DNA of 64,000 nt from Pontibacter roseus DSM 17521 (GCF_000373265.1 NZ_KB890761.1:906170-970169), one strand, 5' to 3'. Shown: positions 36,845 through 46,574, numbered from the stretch's first letter. Program-made: numbers and translations. The notes: generated by a model from the letters alone, not told the origin.

Positions 36845-38089
36845 ATGAAACAGATTCGTCTCTTGTCCTGCCTCCTTGTTGTGCTGCTAGCGTCAGCCTG
36901 TGGCTCCTCCAGTCCCTCTTATGCGCCTGTGTACCGGGAGCCCGCCACAATAAAGCCTGAGCAGCCTGAGGTTGCGATGCATCACGCATACCGTGCCACC
37001 CCCGACAGCGTGCATTTTTTCTTCCGCTTCGAAGACCTGAGGCAGCTACTGGACCTGCAGCAGAGTGCCGTCCGCCTCGATTATATCATTCGGTCAGGAG
37101 CCACGGAGCGCGACGCACTGCTGGTGCGCGACACGGTACAGGTGACGGCCGCCCACAAAGCAACCACCGATGGCAGCCTGCATGTTCCGGTTTCGCTTCC
37201 CGCGCAGTACATAGCAGCCGGAAACGTGCTGCAGGTTCGGCTTTGGTTGCGGCTGGCCGGGCAGGAGCGCCTGGGCACCTCCCACAAAATGGCCCTTTCT
37301 CCCAGGATGCTGCAAAAGGATTTCCTGCTGCTGCAGGCCCGTAACGGCAGCCCGGTGTTTCAGGGTTTTGCCACCACCTCCGACCAACTTGTACTGCAGC
37401 GTGACTCCACCAGCCAATCCCTGGCGGTACGGGTGTTGAAGGCTCCGCAGCAACCCGCATTGCCTCCGATGTCAACCAAACAGGAGACGCCTGCAGAGCA
37501 AGTGCAGGTGACGGATACGCTGCGCCTGAGCAGCAGCGACACCTTGCAGCTCACGCAGGAAGGGCTATACCTGTTTGGGGCCGACACCACAGCGCAAACT
37601 GGTCTATTGGTACAGGAGGGTTCCTTCCCGCTCGTTACCCGGGTGCAAGACCTGATTACACCCCTCATATACCTGACCACCTCTGCTGAAAGAGAGGCGC
37701 TCTACAATGCCAAAGACCCCAAAGCGGCCGTGGACGCCTTCTGGCTCCGGATAGCCAAAGACAAGAATCTGGCCCGTGACCTCATCCGCACCTATTATAC
37801 GCGGGTCGAGGCGGCCAACAAACTCTACACCTCCTACAAGCCCGGCTGGGCCACAGATAGGGGCATGATTTACATCATCTACGGCAAGCCCAATAACATC
37901 AGCCTGAGCGGCGACTCAGAGACCTGGATTTACCGGGAGTCAGAGGCCACAGCCTACGTCAAGTTCGTTTTTAACAAAAAAGACGATACCTTTACAGAAA
38001 ACCACTACGAGCTGGTACGGAACCGAGAATACGAGGAGAACTGGTACAGCACTGTCGCAAAATGGAGAGCAGGAATAACAAATATGTAG
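36845..38089 (+). CDS. GWxTD-domain lipoprotein
   Basis: 414 residues with lipoprotein signal (MKQIRLLSCLLVVLLASAC). The C-terminal third carries the GWxTD domain: 'FWLRIAKDKNLARDLIRTYYTRVEAANKLYTSYKPGWATDRGMIYIIYGKPN' (in pieces), where GWATDRG is the name-giving motif. The middle is beta-rich. The family is specific to Bacteroidota and relatives and its function is unknown. The last 28 bases overlap rlmB if rlmB uses its first ATG. Confidence 0.9.
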   Translation: MKQIRLLSCLLVVLLASACGSSSPSYAPVYREPATIKPEQPEVAMHHAYRATPDSVHFFFRFEDLRQLLDLQQSAVRLDYIIRSGATERDALLVRDTVQVTAAHKATTDGSLHVPVSLPAQYIAAGNVLQVRLWLRLAGQERLGTSHKMALSPRMLQKDFLLLQARNGSPVFQGFATTSDQLVLQRDSTSQSLAVRVLKAPQQPALPPMSTKQETPAEQVQVTDTLRLSSSDTLQLTQEGLYLFGADTTAQTGLLVQEGSFPLVTRVQDLITPLIYLTTSAEREALYNAKDPKAAVDAFWLRIAKDKNLARDLIRTYYTRVEAANKLYTSYKPGWATDRGMIYIIYGKPNNISLSGDSETWIYRESEATAYVKFVFNKKDDTFTENHYELVRNREYEENWYSTVAKWRAGITNM

Positions 38090-38904
38090 GCAACCGCTAC
38101 AGCGGGCCCAGAACTCCCAAGGAGGATAAAATGGAAATGATTTTCGGTTTGCGGCCCATCATTGAGGCGCTGCTGGCCGGAAAGGTGCTGGAGAAAATCT
38201 TTGTGCAGAAAGGAGCCCGCAACGAGACTGCAGACGAACTGCTCGGTCTGGCCAGGAAGCAGGACGTGCCGGTAGTCTCCGTGCCTATCGAGAAACTCAA
38301 CAACATCACACGCAAAAACCACCAAGGCGCGGTGGCCTACATTTCAGCCATCAGCTACTCGCCGCTGGATGAAATCGTGACATCACTTTTTGAGAAAGGC
38401 AAGAGCCCTTTGCTACTCATTCTGGACCGCATCACCGATGTGCGCAACTTTGGCTCCATCGCCCGAAACGCCGAGTGCATGGGCGTGGACGCGATTGTGA
38501 TTCCGAGCAGAGGCGGAGCCCAAATCAATGCGGATGCTATCAAAACCTCAGCCGGGGCGCTGCACCTGGTACCGGTATGCCGCGAGCCGAACCTGAAAAA
38601 TACGCTCGACTACCTAAAGGACTACGGCGTGCAGTTGGTGGCCTGTACCGAGAAGACAGAGCATAACCTGACCGACAACACCGTCGATTTCGTTGGTCCT
38701 ACGGCCATTATTATGGGCAGTGAAGAAGATGGCATTTCGCCGGAGTATCTGAAGCGGGCAGACGCCAAACTGCGTATACCTTTGCTGGGCCAAATCGGCT
38801 CTTTGAACGTATCGGTGGCTACAGGCATTATTTTGTACGAGGCCATGAGCCAGCGCCTGCGCGAGAGCGGCTACGCCAACCTCAACACCTTTGAGCCGAG
38901 ATAA
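38062..38904 (+). CDS. rlmB: 23S rRNA 2'-O-methyltransferase RlmB (SpoU/TrmH family)
   Basis: 280 residues from the first ATG. A second candidate at 38131 is preceded by a strong AAGGAGG and would begin MEMIFGLRP; Bacteroidota homologues often carry a basic N-terminal extension, so I keep the longer form. SpoU motifs: 'LDRITDVRNFGSIARNAECMG', 'GPTAIIMGSEEDGIS' and 'IPLLGQIGSLNVSVATGI' with the knot-forming SLNVSVA. It methylates G2251 (E. coli numbering) in the peptidyl-transferase P loop. Confidence 0.92.
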   Translation: MESRNNKYVGNRYSGPRTPKEDKMEMIFGLRPIIEALLAGKVLEKIFVQKGARNETADELLGLARKQDVPVVSVPIEKLNNITRKNHQGAVAYISAISYSPLDEIVTSLFEKGKSPLLLILDRITDVRNFGSIARNAECMGVDAIVIPSRGGAQINADAIKTSAGALHLVPVCREPNLKNTLDYLKDYGVQLVACTEKTEHNLTDNTVDFVGPTAIIMGSEEDGISPEYLKRADAKLRIPLLGQIGSLNVSVATGIILYEAMSQRLRESGYANLNTFEPR

Positions 38905-38930
38905 AGATTCTATACCTATACCTTCTTCAT

Positions 38931-38969
38931 AAGAAAGCCCCTGCAACCAACAGCTGCAGGGGCTTTCTT
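38931..38969. terminator. Terminator between rlmB and manC
   Basis: AAGAAAGCCCCTGCA (38931-38945) and TGCAGGGGCTTTCTT (38955-38969) form a 15-bp perfect stem. Confidence 0.85.
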
Positions 38970-39045
38970 ATTTCCAATGATTATAACATCAGTCTGAGGT
39001 ACACTCTCCCAAATTCGTAAATCCTAATTCAGAATTTACATTTGA

Positions 39046-40122
39046 TTAAATGTATTCTGCGCCTTTTCTGGATTTGGCATCTGACATGAATTCCTTCACC
39101 TTCTGCTCTTCCTCCAATTTGCATACCATGAGCACGTTGTCGTGTTCCGCCACAATATATCCTTCCAAACCCTGCAACACCACCAGGCGCTGCTTTGGTG
39201 TTTTCACGATGCAGTTCTTGGTGTCGTACAGCAGTACGTCGCCGTCTACCACGTTGCCGTGCTCATCTTTATTGTTGATGGTATAAAGCGAGTTCCATGT
39301 GCCCAGGTCAGACCAGCCAATGTCAGCCAGCACCACATACACATTGTCCACCTTCTCCATGATGCCGTAGTCGATGGAGATGTTGCGGCACTGTGAGTAG
39401 GCTTTCACGATGAAGTTCGGCTCCTGTGGCGTATGCAGCATAGAGGCTCCCTCTTCGAAGATTTCGCTAATCTCGGGCAGGTAATGACGGAATGCACGCA
39501 TGATGCTTTGCACGTTCCAGATGAAGATACCGGAATTCCATACGAAGTCGCCGCTATTAAGGAACATCTGGGCAAGCTCCAGGTTCGGTTTTTCGGTGAA
39601 GGTCTTTACCTTCTTGATGGGCTGCGACTCCTCGTCTATGAACTGTATATAGCCATAACCCGTGTCGGGGCGGCTCGGGGTGATGCCCAGCGTGATGAGC
39701 ACATCGCTTTCTGAGGCGGCCTCCACTGCTTTCTTGATTACCTGGTTGAACGCCTCCTGTTTGAGCACCACGTGGTCCGAAGGCGTCACGATGAGGTTGG
39801 CCTTAGGGTTGATTTGGGCGATTTTGTAGGAGGCGTAGGCGATGCACGGTGCTGTGTTACGCCCCACGGGCTCCAGCAGAATCTGGTTGTCGCTCAGTTG
39901 GGGCAGTTGCTGCTTCACCAGGCCTTCGTAGTCGCGGTTGGTGACCACATACACGTTTTCGGGCGGGCAGATGTTTTGGAAGCGGTTCATCGTCATCTGG
40001 AGCATGCTTTCGCCTACTCCCAGCACGTCATGGAACTGTTTCGGAAAGTCTGTCCGGCTGAATGGCCAAAAGCGGCTTCCGATACCGCCGGCCATTATCA
40101 CCACATAGGTATTCTCGTTCAT
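39046..40122 (-). CDS. manC: Mannose-1-phosphate guanylyltransferase
   Basis: 358 residues. The nucleotidyltransferase signature 'MAGGIGSRFWPFSRTDFPKQF' begins at residue 10, with 'ILLEPVGRNTAPCIAYA' and 'TFTEKPNLE' downstream. It makes GDP-mannose for surface glycans. There is no C-terminal isomerase (ManA-like) domain, so this is the monofunctional form. It starts six bases after kpsF, so the two form an operon for activated sugar precursors. Confidence 0.95.
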   Translation of the reverse strand: MNENTYVVIMAGGIGSRFWPFSRTDFPKQFHDVLGVGESMLQMTMNRFQNICPPENVYVVTNRDYEGLVKQQLPQLSDNQILLEPVGRNTAPCIAYASYKIAQINPKANLIVTPSDHVVLKQEAFNQVIKKAVEAASESDVLITLGITPSRPDTGYGYIQFIDEESQPIKKVKTFTEKPNLELAQMFLNSGDFVWNSGIFIWNVQSIMRAFRHYLPEISEIFEEGASMLHTPQEPNFIVKAYSQCRNISIDYGIMEKVDNVYVVLADIGWSDLGTWNSLYTINNKDEHGNVVDGDVLLYDTKNCIVKTPKQRLVVLQGLEGYIVAEHDNVLMVCKLEEEQKVKEFMSDAKSRKGAEYI

Positions 40123-40128
40123 GGTTTG

Positions 40129-41100
40129 TTATACAAGTCCTTCTTTCAACAAATCGTGGAGGTGTACGAAGCCTTCAAATTTTCCTGATTTTGTGACAAT
40201 CAGCTGCGTAATGTTTTTTTCCTGCATGATGGCCAGCGCCTCTGCGGCATAGGTATCCGGCTCAATGGAAAGAGGTGAGACAGTCATGATATCTGAAGCG
40301 CGTATGCCATCAATCGATTCATATTTGTTCAGCATACGGCGTAAATCGCCATCAGTTATAATTCCTGTCAACTCGGAAGTGCCCTCTTTGACTACAGCTG
40401 TAGCTCCCAGCCGTTTAGATGATATTTCGATAATAATTTCCTTGAGAGGGGCGTTCTCAGTAACACAAGGCGCCATGTTCTGCCCATAGATATCGTCCAC
40501 TTTCAGGTATAGGCGCTTGCCCAGCGAGCCCCCCGGATGCAGGGTGGCGAAATCAGCGCTGCTGAATCCGCGGGCCTCCAACAGACTCACCGCCAGGGCA
40601 TCGCCCAAAGCCAGAGCCGCCGTCGTGCTGGTGGTAGGAGCCAGGTTATGCGGGCAGGCTTCGCGCTCCACATAGGCATTCAGGATGAAGTCAGCCGTTT
40701 GGCCCAAGTAGGAGTCAGTGCTGGACACAAGGGCAGCCAGTTGGGAGCCTTTGCGCTTGAGCAGCGGCACGAGCACTTTTATCTCGGGTGTATTGCCGCT
40801 CTTGGAAATGCAGATGACGAAGTCTTCCGGCTGAATCATGCCCAGGTCACCATGAATGGCATCGGCGGCGTGCATGAACAGAGCAGGCGTACCAGTGGAA
40901 TTGAGGGTGGCCACTATTTTGGCGGCGATGTTGGCGCTCTTGCCAATGCCGGTCACCACTACGCGGCCCTTGATTTGGAGAATGGCTTTGACGCAATTTT
41001 CAAAGCTTTCGTCGATAAAATCAGCTAGTCTGGCGATTGCTTCGGCTTCTGCGGATAATACTTTTTTTGCTGTAAGCGCTATATTATTAACGGGATTCAA
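40129..41100 (-). CDS. KpsF/GutQ-family sugar-phosphate isomerase (arabinose-5-phosphate isomerase type)
   Basis: 323 residues: SIS domain (about 30-170, 'VTGIGKSANIAAKIVATLNSTGTPALF', 'HAADAIHGDLGMI') and two CBS domains (about 200-323). The start codon is TTG; an in-frame stop lies five codons upstream and the N-terminus 'NPVNNIALTAKKVLSAEAEAI' aligns with family starts. It converts ribulose-5-phosphate to arabinose-5-phosphate, the first step to Kdo. It is in an operon with manC. Confidence 0.93.
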   Translation of the reverse strand: MNPVNNIALTAKKVLSAEAEAIARLADFIDESFENCVKAILQIKGRVVVTGIGKSANIAAKIVATLNSTGTPALFMHAADAIHGDLGMIQPEDFVICISKSGNTPEIKVLVPLLKRKGSQLAALVSSTDSYLGQTADFILNAYVEREACPHNLAPTTSTTAALALGDALAVSLLEARGFSSADFATLHPGGSLGKRLYLKVDDIYGQNMAPCVTENAPLKEIIIEISSKRLGATAVVKEGTSELTGIITDGDLRRMLNKYESIDGIRASDIMTVSPLSIEPDTYAAEALAIMQEKNITQLIVTKSGKFEGFVHLHDLLKEGLV

Positions 41101-41159
41101 GTTAAATTTGTGTTAAATGTACCCTTCCGGGATACGTTGCTGTAAGATTAATTTTTCTG

Positions 41160-43349
41160 ATGCATTACATGTCAATCAAACAAGAGGTAAATCTCAAGAA
41201 CAAATTAAAGGAAGTTTTTGGGTATAATCAATTTAGAGGGAATCAGGAGTTGATAATAAACAACATTATCAACGGCAAGAACACCTTCGTGATTATGCCA
41301 ACAGGAGCTGGCAAGTCGTTGTGTTACCAACTTCCTGCCTTGTCGCTGCCTGGTACTGCCATCGTTATCTCGCCGCTCATCGCGCTGATGAAAAACCAGG
41401 TGGACCAATTGAATGCCTTTGGCGTGAATGCCCAGTTTCTGAACTCGACGCTCTCGAAGTCAGAAATTAACAAGGTGAAGAAAGAAACGCTATCCGGGGA
41501 AGTGAAGCTGCTGTATGTGGCACCGGAGTCGCTTACCAAAGAGGAGACCGTGGAATTCCTGCGCAACTCCAATATTTCCTTTGTCGCCATCGATGAGGCG
41601 CATTGTATCTCGGAGTGGGGGCACGACTTCCGCCCGGAGTACCGTCGCATACGCGGCATCATCGACCAGATTGGCAACCTGCCTATCATTGCCCTTACTG
41701 CCACAGCCACGCCCAAAGTACAGCTGGACATCCAGCGCAACCTACAGATGGACGAAGCTTCTGTGTTCAAGTCTTCGTTTAACCGCACCAACCTGTATTA
41801 CGAGGTTCGCCCTAAGCACAACACCAAGAAGCAGGTCATTCAGTACGTGAAGAAGCACAAGGGCAAGAGCGGTGTGATTTACTGCCTGAGCCGCAAGAAG
41901 GTGGAGGAGATAGCAGAACTGCTTCGCGTGAACGACATCAAGGCGCTGCCATACCATGCCGGCCTGGATTCCCACATACGCATGGCCAACCAGGACGCCT
42001 TCCTGAACGAGGAGGTGGACGTGATTGTGGCGACCATCGCCTTCGGTATGGGCATAGACAAGCCGGATGTGCGCTTCGTGATTCACTACGACACTCCGAA
42101 ATCCATAGAAGGCTATTACCAGGAGACAGGCCGTGCGGGCCGTGACGGACTGGAAGGAAACTGCATCATGTTCTACAGCTACGATGACATCATCAAGCTG
42201 GAGAAATTCAATAAAGACAAGCCGGTAACGGAGCGCGATAACTCCAAGCTGCTGCTGCAGGAGATGGCCTCGTATGCTGACTCCGCCGTGTGCCGCCGCA
42301 AGCAGCTGCTGCATTACTTCGGAGAGGCCTACGAGAAAGACTGCGGCTTCTGCGACAACTGCCTGCACCCCAAAGAGCGCTTTGAGGCGCAGGACGAGGT
42401 GCTGCTGGCACTGAAAACGGTGCAGCAGACAGGCGAGCGCTTCACAATAGACCATAACACGGCCGTGCTCACCGGCTTGCGCAACCAGTACGTGGTCAGC
42501 TACGACCATGACAAGCTGGAGGTGTTTGGAGCTGGCAAAGACAACGATGTGCAGTTCTGGAGCTCTGTGCTGCGGCAGGTGCTGCTGTCTGAGTACCTGG
42601 AGAAAGACATCGAGAACTTCGGCATCGTGAAACTGACGCAGAAGGGGCTAGGCTTTATCCAGAACCCACACCCGATTCAGCTTTCCAAAGACCACGACTA
42701 CGAACAGGAGGTGAAGCTCGACGAGGAGAAAGAGGAGACACAGGCCTCGGCCGGACACGATGAGGTGCTGTTTGACCTGCTCAAGAACCTGCGCAAGAAG
42801 ATGGCCAAGGAAAAAGGGCTGCCTCCTTACGTACTGTTCCAGGACCCATCGCTCAAGGAGATGGCGACGGTATACCCTACCACCCGAGAAGACCTGGCCT
42901 ACATCGCCGGCGTAGGTATGGGCAAGGTGCAGAAGTTCGGAAAGCCGTTCCTGGACCTGATTACCAAATATGTGGAGGAGAACGACATTGTGACGGCGGC
43001 TGATGTGGTGGTGAAAACCACGGTGAACAAGTCCAAAATCAAGATTTACATCATCCAGCAGATAGACAAGAAAGTGGACCTGGAGGAGATAGCTTCATCC
43101 AAGGACCTGACCATGCAGGAGCTGATTGAGGAGATTGAGCACATCTGCTACTCCGGCACCAAACTTAACCTCAACTACTACATCAACAACGTGTTGGATG
43201 AGGAGCGCCAGGACGAGATATACGACTATTTCATGAACGCCAGCACTGACAACATAGGGGTGGCGCTGAAGGAGCTCGGCACGGACGACTATACCGAAGA
43301 GGACCTGCGCCTGATGCGCATCAAGTTTTTGTCAGAATACGCGAACTAA
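41160..43349 (+). CDS. recQ: ATP-dependent DNA helicase RecQ
   Basis: 729 residues (a start at 41169, MSIKQE, is equally possible). Helicase core with Walker A MPTGAGKS near 47, DEAH-type 'IDEAHCISEWGHDFRPEYR', 'GRAGRDG'-type motif VI, a zinc module 'CRRKQLLHYF...CGFCDNC', winged helix, and an HRDC domain (about 535-610, 'LPPYVLFQDPSLKEMA'). An extra C-terminal helical region (about 620-729) follows, as is usual in Bacteroidota RecQ. 3'-5' DNA unwinding in recombination repair. Monocistronic. Confidence 0.96.
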   Translation: MHYMSIKQEVNLKNKLKEVFGYNQFRGNQELIINNIINGKNTFVIMPTGAGKSLCYQLPALSLPGTAIVISPLIALMKNQVDQLNAFGVNAQFLNSTLSKSEINKVKKETLSGEVKLLYVAPESLTKEETVEFLRNSNISFVAIDEAHCISEWGHDFRPEYRRIRGIIDQIGNLPIIALTATATPKVQLDIQRNLQMDEASVFKSSFNRTNLYYEVRPKHNTKKQVIQYVKKHKGKSGVIYCLSRKKVEEIAELLRVNDIKALPYHAGLDSHIRMANQDAFLNEEVDVIVATIAFGMGIDKPDVRFVIHYDTPKSIEGYYQETGRAGRDGLEGNCIMFYSYDDIIKLEKFNKDKPVTERDNSKLLLQEMASYADSAVCRRKQLLHYFGEAYEKDCGFCDNCLHPKERFEAQDEVLLALKTVQQTGERFTIDHNTAVLTGLRNQYVVSYDHDKLEVFGAGKDNDVQFWSSVLRQVLLSEYLEKDIENFGIVKLTQKGLGFIQNPHPIQLSKDHDYEQEVKLDEEKEETQASAGHDEVLFDLLKNLRKKMAKEKGLPPYVLFQDPSLKEMATVYPTTREDLAYIAGVGMGKVQKFGKPFLDLITKYVEENDIVTAADVVVKTTVNKSKIKIYIIQQIDKKVDLEEIASSKDLTMQELIEEIEHICYSGTKLNLNYYINNVLDEERQDEIYDYFMNASTDNIGVALKELGTDDYTEEDLRLMRIKFLSEYAN

Positions 43350-43397
43350 TCTGCTGATTGCTCAATGTCAATCGCAGCAAGCATACTAAGTATAGAG

Positions 43398-43426
43398 AGA
43401 CCGTTGTTCACTACAGCGGTCTTTTT
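43398..43426 (+). terminator. Terminator after recQ
   Basis: AGACCG (43398-43403) with CGGTCT (43417-43422), then a T-run. Confidence 0.78.
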
Positions 43427-43557
43427 ATTTTAAGTAAATTCCAAAAGTAAAAGCTATGGATTGTGCTGCACCGGCAAGTATAAATTTATAACTTCGCATC
43501 AATGCTTTTAGTGACGCTGAGAGCAGTAATCAACAATCAGCCATAAGCAATTAGACT

Positions 43558-44850
43558 ATGAACGTACTTATAATAGGATCTGGCGCCAGAGAACACGCCC
43601 TGGCCTGGAAGCTTAGCCAAAGCGAATACGCCGAGAAGATATTTGTGGCTCCCGGAAACGCAGGTACGTCCGTTTTCCATACCAACGCGAGCATAGACAT
43701 CCACGATTTTGAGGAGCTGGCAAAGTTCGCCACCGATTTCAATATTATGATGGTAGTGGTAGGGTCGGAAAATGCATTAGTGGAGGGTATACACGATTAT
43801 TTCCAGGAGACGGAATACCTGAAGCACATTCTGGTGGTGGGGCCTAAAAAAGCAGGGGCGCTACTGGAAGGGAGCAAGGACTTCTGCAAGTCCTTCCTAC
43901 AGCGATATAACATACCTACAGCCCGATACCAGACCTTCACCGAGGACAACTACCGGGACGCGGTGGAGTACCTACGTCACCACAGCTACCCGGTTGTGCT
44001 GAAAGCAGACGGCCTGGCGGCAGGCAAAGGCGTTATCATCGCTCAAAACTTTGATGAGGCGATAGATACTTTGGAGTCGATGCTGCGCAACCAGAAGTTT
44101 GGCAAGGCAGGCAGCAAGGTGGTAATAGAAGAGTTTCTGGTAGGTATAGAAGTATCGGTGTTCATCCTGACGGATGGCCGGGAGTATGTCCTGCTGCCTG
44201 AGGCCAAGGACTACAAGCGTATAGGCGAAGGCGATACCGGCTTGAACACCGGTGGTATGGGTGCCATATCACCGGTTCCGTTCGTGGATGATGTGTTCAT
44301 GCAGAAGGTGAAGGAGCGCGTGATAGAGCCTACCATCAAAGGCCTGCAGGCGGAGAACATAGACTATACTGGTTTCCTGTTCATCGGCCTGATGAATGTG
44401 AACGGGGAGCCATACGTGATTGAGTACAACGTGCGACTGGGGGACCCGGAGACGGAGGCCATACTGCCCCGCATCAAGTCTGACCTGTTTGAGTTATTTC
44501 TGGCCCTGCACGACCACAAACTGGGCAGCTTCCAGTTGGAAGTAGACCCACGCACGGCTGCTACCGTGTTTTTGGTGTCGGGCGGCTATCCGGAAGGCTT
44601 TGATAAAGGCAAGGAAATAAGCGGGCTGGACCGTGTGGATGCTGATACGTTGGTATTCCATGCCGGAACCAAGCGCGTAGACGACAAAATCCTGAGCAAT
44701 GGCGGCCGCGTAATCGCCGTTACGGCTCTGGGGGAAAACCTGGAGGCTGCTCTGGCGAAAGCCAATGCCGCCGCAGAAACCATCAACTGGTCAGACCGCT
44801 ACTACCGCCGCGACATCGGGTTTGATTTGCAGCGCCTACCTACGGCCTAA
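43558..44850 (+). CDS. purD: Phosphoribosylamine--glycine ligase (GAR synthetase)
   Basis: 430 residues, full length. Opening 'LIIGSGAREHALAWKLSQS', ATP-grasp segment 'VVLKADGLAAGKGVIIA', and the PurD signature 'YNVRLGDPETEAILPRI'. Second committed step of purine synthesis in the cytoplasm. It stands alone here. A long terminator is shared with the convergent bacilliredoxin gene. Confidence 0.97.
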   Translation: MNVLIIGSGAREHALAWKLSQSEYAEKIFVAPGNAGTSVFHTNASIDIHDFEELAKFATDFNIMMVVVGSENALVEGIHDYFQETEYLKHILVVGPKKAGALLEGSKDFCKSFLQRYNIPTARYQTFTEDNYRDAVEYLRHHSYPVVLKADGLAAGKGVIIAQNFDEAIDTLESMLRNQKFGKAGSKVVIEEFLVGIEVSVFILTDGREYVLLPEAKDYKRIGEGDTGLNTGGMGAISPVPFVDDVFMQKVKERVIEPTIKGLQAENIDYTGFLFIGLMNVNGEPYVIEYNVRLGDPETEAILPRIKSDLFELFLALHDHKLGSFQLEVDPRTAATVFLVSGGYPEGFDKGKEISGLDRVDADTLVFHAGTKRVDDKILSNGGRVIAVTALGENLEAALAKANAAAETINWSDRYYRRDIGFDLQRLPTA

Positions 44851-44872
44851 CAAGTGCTATACCTATACCTTA

Positions 44873-44914
44873 AAAAGCGAAGGCCGGTGTCTGATGACAC
44901 CGGCCTTCGCTTTT
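44873..44914. terminator. Bidirectional terminator, 19-bp perfect stem
   Basis: AAAAGCGAAGGCCGGTGTC (44873-44891), loop TGAT, and its exact complement to 44914. It separates purD and the bacilliredoxin gene. Confidence 0.94.
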
Positions 44915-44929
44915 AGGGAGAGTTACAAA

Positions 44930-45352
44930 CTAGCAATAAGCCTCAAACGCGCCCTGCAGGTTGTCTACGATGCGGTTCAGCTCGTTACCCTCAATGTGGT
45001 AACGCTCAATCATGTGCACCAGTTCGCCGTCTTTGAAGAGCGCGATAGAAGGGGAGGATGGCGGGTATGGCAGCATGAACTCTCTGGCCTTGGCCACGGC
45101 TTCCTGTTCCATACCTGCAAAAACGGTAATCATCTTGTCGGGGCGCTTCTCAGATGATGCCACCGCCATTTTAAGGGCAGGACGCGCCTTGGAGGCTGCG
45201 CAGCCGCAAACCGAGTTCACAGCAACCAGCACGGTGCCCTCTTTAGTAGACAACGCCTGCTCTACTTCTTCAGAAGTCATCAGTTGCTCAAATCCCGCAG
45301 AAGTGAGGTCCTCACGTATCGGGGCAACCATATATTCAGGATACATTCCCAT
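44930..45352 (-). CDS. Bacilliredoxin (BrxA/BrxB, YphP/YqiW family)
   Basis: 140 residues. Thioredoxin-fold family with the CGC motif in 'AVNSVCGCAASKARPAL' near residue 52-54. In Bacillus, BrxA/BrxB remove bacillithiol from proteins; in Bacteroidota, which also make bacillithiol in several lineages, the same de-thiolation role is inferred. Single gene with its own -7 box. Confidence 0.92.
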   Translation of the reverse strand: MGMYPEYMVAPIREDLTSAGFEQLMTSEEVEQALSTKEGTVLVAVNSVCGCAASKARPALKMAVASSEKRPDKMITVFAGMEQEAVAKAREFMLPYPPSSPSIALFKDGELVHMIERYHIEGNELNRIVDNLQGAFEAYC

Positions 45353-45741
45353 GATTATCAGCTATTAAGTTAAAAATGTTTACAACTGCAAAATTAGCGA
45401 TAAATCTGAACAATGGCTACAGACAAAAGGTTTACAAGGCCGTTTGTCGTTGAACGTAACTTAATATATAACTTTTTGGAATGTTTGATGAATCTTCTAT
45501 CAGATAAAACCGAATGCAACTAGAAGTTGTATATGCGTGTGACAGCCACTATCGTGCAGTTCATGAAGCAGGACCAACAGCTCTTTGCCAACGGATACAG
45601 CTCTCTGAAAGGCTTATTGCAGTGGGTTATGCCTCTGCTTGCTGTTGCACAGAATTGCAGTGGCCCAAAGGAAAAAACAAGGAGATTGCGGTGGGGAGGA
45701 ATATAAATAAACCTTTATTCTGTAACCTTTGACGAGCATTT
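45353..45741. other. 389-bp gap: leader of bacilliredoxin gene and nothing else clear
   Basis: The left end is the bacilliredoxin promoter region. A 72-codon frame at 45514-45732 has Cys-heavy, atypical composition and no start signal, and I do not call it. Confidence 0.5.
45390..45397 (-). promoter_or_regulatory. -7 promoter box of bacilliredoxin gene
   Basis: TAATTTTG on the minus strand (TAnnTTTG), 38 bases before the ATG. A TTG lies 14 bases upstream, closer than consensus. Confidence 0.5.
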
Positions 45742-46140
45742 ATGCCAGCTAATTCAACACAGGACTTGCTAATGAACCACATACACCAATACCGCCCCTC
45801 CCAAGTCAGAGACCAAACTATATACCCGCAAGTCGCCTACTTCTATATGCCGTCCAGTGAAGGAAGGCCTGCTGAAATCATCGAGATTATGAATATTGAC
45901 AGTAGGTTCATACAAGTGCCGATGCGGGAAGAGGATGTGGAATTGGAGTCCTTTTTTCAGCGCAACATGACGGAGGTTGAAATCTATACCTTTGGCACGG
46001 GCCAGCAGGTATGGCAAATCTTCAACTCATGGGGCGAGCTAGCCGAAGACCACGTGAAATTTAACGTAGACAATCCCACATTGTCAGAGCTGTTTCGCTA
46101 CAAGAACCGTTTCTCACTCCCCGAGGGAATGGCAGCATAA
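45742..46140 (+). CDS. Small conserved-looking protein of unknown function
   Basis: 132 residues (an internal ATG at 45772, MNHIHQ, could be the true start). No signal peptide or membrane segment. It reads as a compact alpha/beta protein with many aromatic residues ('PQVAYFYMPSSEGRP', 'EVEIYTFGTGQQVWQIFNSW'). I do not recognise a family. Codon use and one copy of the dispersed 8-mer fit the backbone, so it is not part of the island. Flanked by gaps on both sides. Confidence 0.65.
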   Translation: MPANSTQDLLMNHIHQYRPSQVRDQTIYPQVAYFYMPSSEGRPAEIIEIMNIDSRFIQVPMREEDVELESFFQRNMTEVEIYTFGTGQQVWQIFNSWGELAEDHVKFNVDNPTLSELFRYKNRFSLPEGMAA

Positions 46141-46500
46141 ATACTCAAATGCTTTTTTATAGCCTCTTCTTTGGCTAAGTCTGTTTTCAAAAGCAGCATT
46201 GGCCTATGCTTGGGTAGCACCCATCAGGAACAGGGATATTTTGCAAAACGGGTGTTTGATGTGTTCATCAACAACCAACTTACATTTGCCGGCCTATGAG
46301 GCAGATTTATACTTCTCACTAATTAGAATTCTAATTCTTTATAAGGCATAAAGCAAATAATATTAGGCTAGCCTGTGAATTGTAGTCAGTAGCCTAACAA
46401 CTATTTACAGAATTAGTATATTTGTCCTCCAGATAGTAGGGTAATTAGGCACAAGGCCATAGTATACAGTCCTTCTAAAAGAGCAGATATTATTAAACCT
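46141..46500. other. 360-bp gap before tRNA-Val
   Basis: No gene seen. It contains a perfect 16-base palindrome AATTAGAATTCTAATT at 46321-46336 and a TATATTTG -7 box at 46417-46424 that could drive the tRNA. Confidence 0.55.
46417..46424 (+). promoter_or_regulatory. -7 promoter box upstream of tRNA-Val
   Basis: TATATTTG, exact TAnnTTTG, about 75 bases before the tRNA 5' end. It implies a leader of about 70 nt removed by processing. Confidence 0.45.
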
Positions 46501-46574
46501 AAGATAGTAGCTCAGTTGGTTAGAGCGTTACCTTGACATGGTAAAGGTCGCCGGTTCGAATCCGGCCTGTCTTA
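46501..46574 (+). tRNA. tRNA-Val (anticodon GAC)
   Basis: 74 nt cloverleaf: acceptor AAGATAG pairs with CTGTCTT (one T-G), D-arm GCTCAGTTGGTTAGAGC, anticodon stem TTACC/GGTAA with loop TTGACAT (GAC), T-arm GCCGG-TTCGAAT-CCGGC, discriminator A. CCA is not encoded. Sited 1.3 kb left of the disrupted transporter, on the backbone side. Confidence 0.95.

Noticed and set aside
39035..39046. TACATTTG promoter-like box on the plus strand
   Set aside because: It lies at the 3' end of the minus-strand manC gene with no plus-strand gene to serve.
45514..45732. 72-codon plus-strand frame
   Set aside because: Atypical composition (CCC, many Cys), no ribosome-binding or promoter signal and no family likeness.
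46501..46574. tRNA-Val as integration site of the island
   Set aside because: No copy of its 3' end (GGTTCGAATCCGGC...) was found near the right boundary, and about 1.2 kb of backbone-like sequence separates it from the junction.
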